From Comamonas antarctica (GTDB taxonomy: Bacteria > Pseudomonadota > Gammaproteobacteria > Burkholderiales > Burkholderiaceae_C), in contig NZ_CP054841.1 in assembly GCF_013363755.1 (NCBI RefSeq), forward strand, positions 558,001 to 622,000: DNA of 64,000 bases, read 5' to 3'. Shown here in pieces: positions 61,198-64,000 of the stretch. The position numbers and the translations under genes were made by a program. Numbering within the stretch: position 1 is the first letter of the stretch; every line of letters starts with the position of its first letter. Below the pieces are notes generated by a model. That model was not told the DNA's origin, made no database searches, and worked only from the letters and a program-made list of their open reading frames with translations.

Positions 61198-61449
61198 ATG
61201 AAATACCGCCTTCTCGAGGCTGCGTCCGGCACGCAGCCCTTTCATCTTCATCTGCCTGAGGAAATCAGCGCGTTTGAAGACCTGCGCGACGGTGGGTTGG
61301 TGGCCGGCACCATCCAGACGCTCGCCAATGCCTGCCGCAAAGCCACCATCTACAGTCTCACGCCCGACGGGTACGCGGTGCTTGCACTGCGCAAATGCCG
61401 CATCGCACGCCGGCCCGGCCCGATACAGCGGGCTGATCGCAGCCGCTGA
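61198..61449 (+). CDS. small hypothetical protein
   Basis: An 83-residue protein, basic at the C-terminus, without signal peptide. SLTPDGYAVLALRK might be a small beta-rich core. No family recognised. A weak ribosome binding site (GAAAGCGAAG) lies upstream. Base composition is a little less GC-rich than neighbours. The 175 bp before it (61023-61197) hold no other feature. It could be a false frame. Confidence 0.4.
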   Translation: MKYRLLEAASGTQPFHLHLPEEISAFEDLRDGGLVAGTIQTLANACRKATIYSLTPDGYAVLALRKCRIARRPGPIQRADRSR

Positions 61450-61540
61450 CGTTCAGCCTGCCCGACAGCCGGCCATCTCCCGGTGGGTCGGACGGTTCCC
61501 CGGTTCCCCCGGCGCCGCGGTATCCGGCAATGCCCGCTGG

Positions 61541-61647
61541 CTTATCCCCACAGCTTGGGTCCAAGCCTGTGCATAACTGCCACAACAAGCGCGCAACCCC
61601 GCGCCAGTGCTGGGTTTCCAGAGTCTGCCCAAAAAACAGGCAAGCTG
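61541..61647 (+). repeat. 107-bp direct repeat, copy 1
   Basis: Begins CTTATCCCCACAGCTTGGG and ends AACAGGCAAGCTG. It aligns over its whole length, without gaps, to 62404-62510. The two copies flank the GST gene in the same orientation. Contains TGTGCATAA, a consensus DnaA-box match on the minus strand, and TTATCCCCA, a near match. Confidence 0.85.
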
Positions 61648-61672
61648 CCGGCGGCACGGGCCTGGCTCGCAT

Positions 61673-62299
61673 CTACTTGCCGTATGCGTAGTCACCGCCG
61701 CGCGCAATGGCTTGCTGGTAGGCCGGCCGGGCCTGCAGGCGCGCCAGCCAGGCCTGCAGATGCGGATAGGGGGCATCCATGCGCTGCGTCTTGGCGAGTT
61801 CACCAATGAAGCTCAGCTGAATGTCGGCACCGCTGAGCTCCGCGCCCATCAGGTAGGGGGTGTCGCGCAACGCGCCATCGATATAGCCGAGGAAATTCGC
61901 CAGTTCCGACGCGATGCGCGGGTGCAGCGGCTTGCCGGCTTCGCCCAGCCGGCCGACATACAGGTTGAGCATGAACGGCAGCATGGCCGAGCCTTCGGCA
62001 AAGTGCAGCCACTTGATGTACTCATCGTACGCCGCCGTCGCCGGATCGGGCTGCAGCCGGCCCTGGCCATGGCGGCGGATCAGATAGTCGACGATCGCGC
62101 CCGACTCGTTCAACACCAGCGCACCGTCCTCGATCACCGGTGACTTGCCCAGCGGATTGACGGCCTTGAGCTCGGGCGGGGCCAGCTTGGTTTCCGGGTC
62201 GCGCTCGTAGCGCTTGATTTCATAATCCAGGCCGAGTTCTTCGAGCAGCCAGAGAATGCGCTGCGAACGCGAGTGGTTGAGATGGTGGACGGTGATCAT
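61673..62299 (-). CDS. glutathione S-transferase (second copy)
   Basis: A 208-residue GST. Thioredoxin-like domain (1 to about 80: HSRSQRILWLLEELGLDYEI, NPLGKSPVIEDG, ESGAIVDYL) and helical domain. It resembles the GST at 25339 strongly in the first 80 residues, so the two are paralogues. Single gene, enclosed by two 107-bp direct repeats. Confidence 0.93.
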   Translation of the reverse strand: MITVHHLNHSRSQRILWLLEELGLDYEIKRYERDPETKLAPPELKAVNPLGKSPVIEDGALVLNESGAIVDYLIRRHGQGRLQPDPATAAYDEYIKWLHFAEGSAMLPFMLNLYVGRLGEAGKPLHPRIASELANFLGYIDGALRDTPYLMGAELSGADIQLSFIGELAKTQRMDAPYPHLQAWLARLQARPAYQQAIARGGDYAYGK

Positions 62300-62403
62300 G
62301 CAGGCTGGAAGTGAGGGGAAGAAGGGCCGGCGCGAAACCGTGCCACGGGATTTTGACTCTAGCGCAAGCCAAGGGCGTGCGGAATGGCGCCATACCCTCG
62401 CGC

Positions 62404-62510
62404 CTTATCCCCACGGCCGGGGTCCAAGCTTGTGCATAACTACCGGAACAACTCGCGAAAGTGGCGCCAGTGCTGGGTTTGCCGGGCATGCCCAAAAAAC
62501 AGGCAGCCTG
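62404..62510 (+). repeat. 107-bp direct repeat, copy 2
   Basis: Begins CTTATCCCCACGGCCGGGG and ends AACAGGCAGCCTG. Best-conserved parts are TGTGCATAACT, GCGCCAGTGCTGGGTTT and GCCCAAAAAACAGGCA. It ends 14 bases before the stop of the UDP-galactopyranose mutase gene. Confidence 0.85.
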
Positions 62511-62524
62511 GGCGCAGCGGCGTT

Positions 62525-63676
62525 TCATCCCAGCGGATCGACGACGAAACTCCCCGGCGGCACGCCCGCGGCCAGGCTTTGTGCATAGTGCTGTGCGACA
62601 TCGAGCGCCTCGGCAATGGTCACATGCATGTCGATGTAGCGGTAGGTGCCCAGGCGGCCGACGAAAGTGACATTGCGCTCGCGCCGCGCGCGCTGCACGT
62701 AGTGCGCCAGCAGCGCCTTCTCGGCCACCAGGCGGATCGGGTAATACGGCGTGTCGTCGCCCTCGCACAGCCGGCTGTATTCCTTGAAGACCACGGTGTC
62801 CGCATGCTGCTCCCAGGGCGCGAAATGCTTGTGCTCGGAAATGCGCGTCCAGGGCACGCTCAGGTCGCAATAATTGATGACGGCGTTGCCCTGGTAGTCG
62901 TCCGCATGGTCCTCGCGCACGAAGTCCAGCGTGCGGTAGCCGAGCCGGCCTTCGTCATAGCCGAACCAGGCGTCGATCGGACCGCTGCAAAACACCTGGT
63001 CGTAGCCGGCCGCCTGCGCGCGCGCGAAGCGCGTGCCCAGGTGCAGGCTGACGTTAGGCAGGTCCAGCAGGTTCTCGACGATGGCCGTGTAGCCGTCGCG
63101 CGGTATGCCCTGGTACTGGCTGTTGTAGTAGTTGTCGTCGTAGTTGAAGCGCATCGGCAGGCGCTTGAGGATGCTGGCCGGCAGCTCGGTCGGTGCCATG
63201 CCCCACTGCTTGAGCGTGTAGTTCTTGAAGAACGCCTCGTACAGCTCCCGCCCCATGAGCGCCAGCGCCTGCTCCTCGAAGTTCGCCGGCGTGCCCGTGC
63301 CCTGCTCGGCAATCCCGGCAAAGAAGGCGCGCGCCTGCGCGGGCGAGAAGGTCTGGCCCAGGAACTGGTTGATGGTCAGCAGGTTCAGCGGCAGCGAGAA
63401 CACGCGCCCGCCCGTGATGGCCTTGACGCGGTTGACGAAGGGCATGAAGGTGCCGAACTGCTGGATGTAGTCCCAGACCCGCTGGTTGCTGGTGTGGAAG
63501 ATATGCGGGCCGTAGGTGTGCAGCATCACCTGGGTCTTTGCGTCGCGCGCGGTATGGCAGTTGCCAGCCACATGCGCGCGCGCATCGAAGACCTCGACGC
63601 GGTGGCCCGCCCGGCCCAGTTCCTGGGCCAGTACGGCGCCGGAGAAACCGGCGCCGACAATTGCAATATGCGCCAT
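62525..63676 (-). CDS. glf: UDP-galactopyranose mutase
   Basis: A 383-residue FAD enzyme. The N-terminal dinucleotide fold is IAIVGAGFSGAVLAQELG. Family blocks YGPHIFHTSNQRVWDYI, FKNYTLKQWG and GRLGTYRYIDMH are present. It converts UDP-galactopyranose to UDP-galactofuranose for surface polysaccharide. Downstream partner of a glycosyltransferase gene (24-bp gap), which suggests a cell-surface glycan locus extending beyond the window. Confidence 0.95.
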   Translation of the reverse strand: MAHIAIVGAGFSGAVLAQELGRAGHRVEVFDARAHVAGNCHTARDAKTQVMLHTYGPHIFHTSNQRVWDYIQQFGTFMPFVNRVKAITGGRVFSLPLNLLTINQFLGQTFSPAQARAFFAGIAEQGTGTPANFEEQALALMGRELYEAFFKNYTLKQWGMAPTELPASILKRLPMRFNYDDNYYNSQYQGIPRDGYTAIVENLLDLPNVSLHLGTRFARAQAAGYDQVFCSGPIDAWFGYDEGRLGYRTLDFVREDHADDYQGNAVINYCDLSVPWTRISEHKHFAPWEQHADTVVFKEYSRLCEGDDTPYYPIRLVAEKALLAHYVQRARRERNVTFVGRLGTYRYIDMHVTIAEALDVAQHYAQSLAAGVPPGSFVVDPLG

Positions 63677-63700
63677 GCCAGGCTTTCGAAAGAGGTGGAA

Positions 63701-64000
63701 TCAGGCCATGGGCAGCGCGGGTGCGCGCTGCGGCGCCGCAGCCCACACCGGCAACTGCGCGGTGTCGTCGGCGGCGTGTGTCGCGAAGCGCTCGAGCAGC
63801 ACATGCATTGCGCCCGCGGTCTGGTCCCAGCACGTGGCCGCCACGACCTGGGCCGCCTCGTCCTGGAACTGCGCGCGCTGCTGCGGCGTGCGCGCCAGCA
63901 GGTCCTCGCAGGCGCCGACGAATTCGGCCGGCGAGGCCGCAATCGGCACCACCGTCGCGTATTGCTGCGCGACATCGCGCACCGGCGTGCTGACCACGGG
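63701..64000 (-). CDS. glycosyltransferase, C-terminal part (truncated by the window end)
   Basis: The last about 99 residues of a protein entering from beyond the window. PVVSTPVRDVAQQYATVV followed by SPAEFVGACEDLL is the pattern of a GT-B-type glycosyltransferase C-terminal domain, where the nucleotide-sugar is held and the final helix packs back. It precedes glf in the same direction and so probably acts in the same galactofuranose-containing glycan pathway. Confidence 0.7.
   Translation of the reverse strand, partial: PVVSTPVRDVAQQYATVVPIAASPAEFVGACEDLLARTPQQRAQFQDEAAQVVAATCWDQTAGAMHVLLERFATHAADDTAQLPVWAAAPQRAPALPMA

Noticed and set aside
61541..62510. Replication origin because of DnaA-box-like sequences
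   Set aside because: Only scattered boxes inside a dispersed repeat, with no dnaA/dnaN genes and no AT-rich unwinding region.

Overview
The window is high-GC, gene-dense bacterial chromosome. The likely source is a betaproteobacterium of the order Burkholderiales, most plausibly Comamonadaceae. Pointers are the six Bug/TctC-type periplasmic receptors lacking TctA/TctB partners, CaiB-type CoA-transferase and crotonase catabolic genes, and a YddG-type exporter. No rRNA, tRNA or CRISPR array was recognised. The species cannot be fixed from the sequence alone.

Layout. 1-1883: end of an unknown operon, then a hipA-hipB pair in which the toxin-like gene comes first. 1991-15928 (minus strand): about 13 genes of CoA-thioester catabolism (CoA-transferase, MaoC hydratase, two crotonases, DUF35/OB protein plus SCP2-type thiolase, SDR, NDP-type acyl-CoA ligase subunit, nitronate-monooxygenase-like flavoprotein, double-length acyl-CoA dehydrogenase) interleaved with three TctC receptors. 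It faces a plus-strand crotonase and LysR gene (16191-17953) across an AT-rich region full of CGATAT half-sites. 18117-21862: GntR regulator, FAH-family hydrolase, TctC receptor and FMN-dependent alpha-hydroxy-acid dehydrogenase. 21949-26583: single housekeeping or hypothetical genes (DUF1810, HD phosphohydrolase, GFA, DUF6882, DOPA dioxygenase-like, GST, DUF441). 27290-34310: complete type I restriction-modification operon hsdM-hsdS-hsdR with lower GC, flanked by about 700 and 800 bp with no convincing genes. 35108-39931: flavoprotein monooxygenase and TctC divergent from an IclR regulator, then a convergent LLM-type flavin monooxygenase. 40134-43290: solitary tyrosine recombinase, crcB, trmO. 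43367-45506: modABC. 45605-46801: lipoprotein. 47090-55232: kdpABC, a small ORF, kdpD, kdpE. 55270-61022: ABM monooxygenase, lipocalin, SGNH hydrolase, yddG, solute-binding protein, TctC and its divergent LysR. 61198-64000: small ORF, a second GST between two 107-bp direct repeats, UDP-galactopyranose mutase and the end of a glycosyltransferase.

How the genes work together. The first 22 kb look like uptake and degradation modules for organic acids: receptors capture a carboxylate, a CoA-transferase or ligase activates it, and dehydrogenase, hydratase and thiolase/aldolase-type enzymes shorten it under local LysR and GntR control. The thiolase lacks the usual nucleophilic Cys and is paired with a Cys-less DUF35 protein, which suggests a retro-aldol rather than thiolytic last step. 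The mod and kdp loci are complete uptake systems for molybdate and potassium. The modA promoter carries a perfect 14-bp-arm inverted repeat, and a shorter version with the same spacing lies before trmO, so one regulator (ModE would be the obvious candidate) may control both.

Most distinctive observations: the catabolic cluster with its unusual thiolase/DUF35 pair and fused dehydrogenase, the shared trmO/modABC operator, the extra ORF inside the kdp operon, and the paired 107-bp repeats carrying DnaA-box-like sequences.
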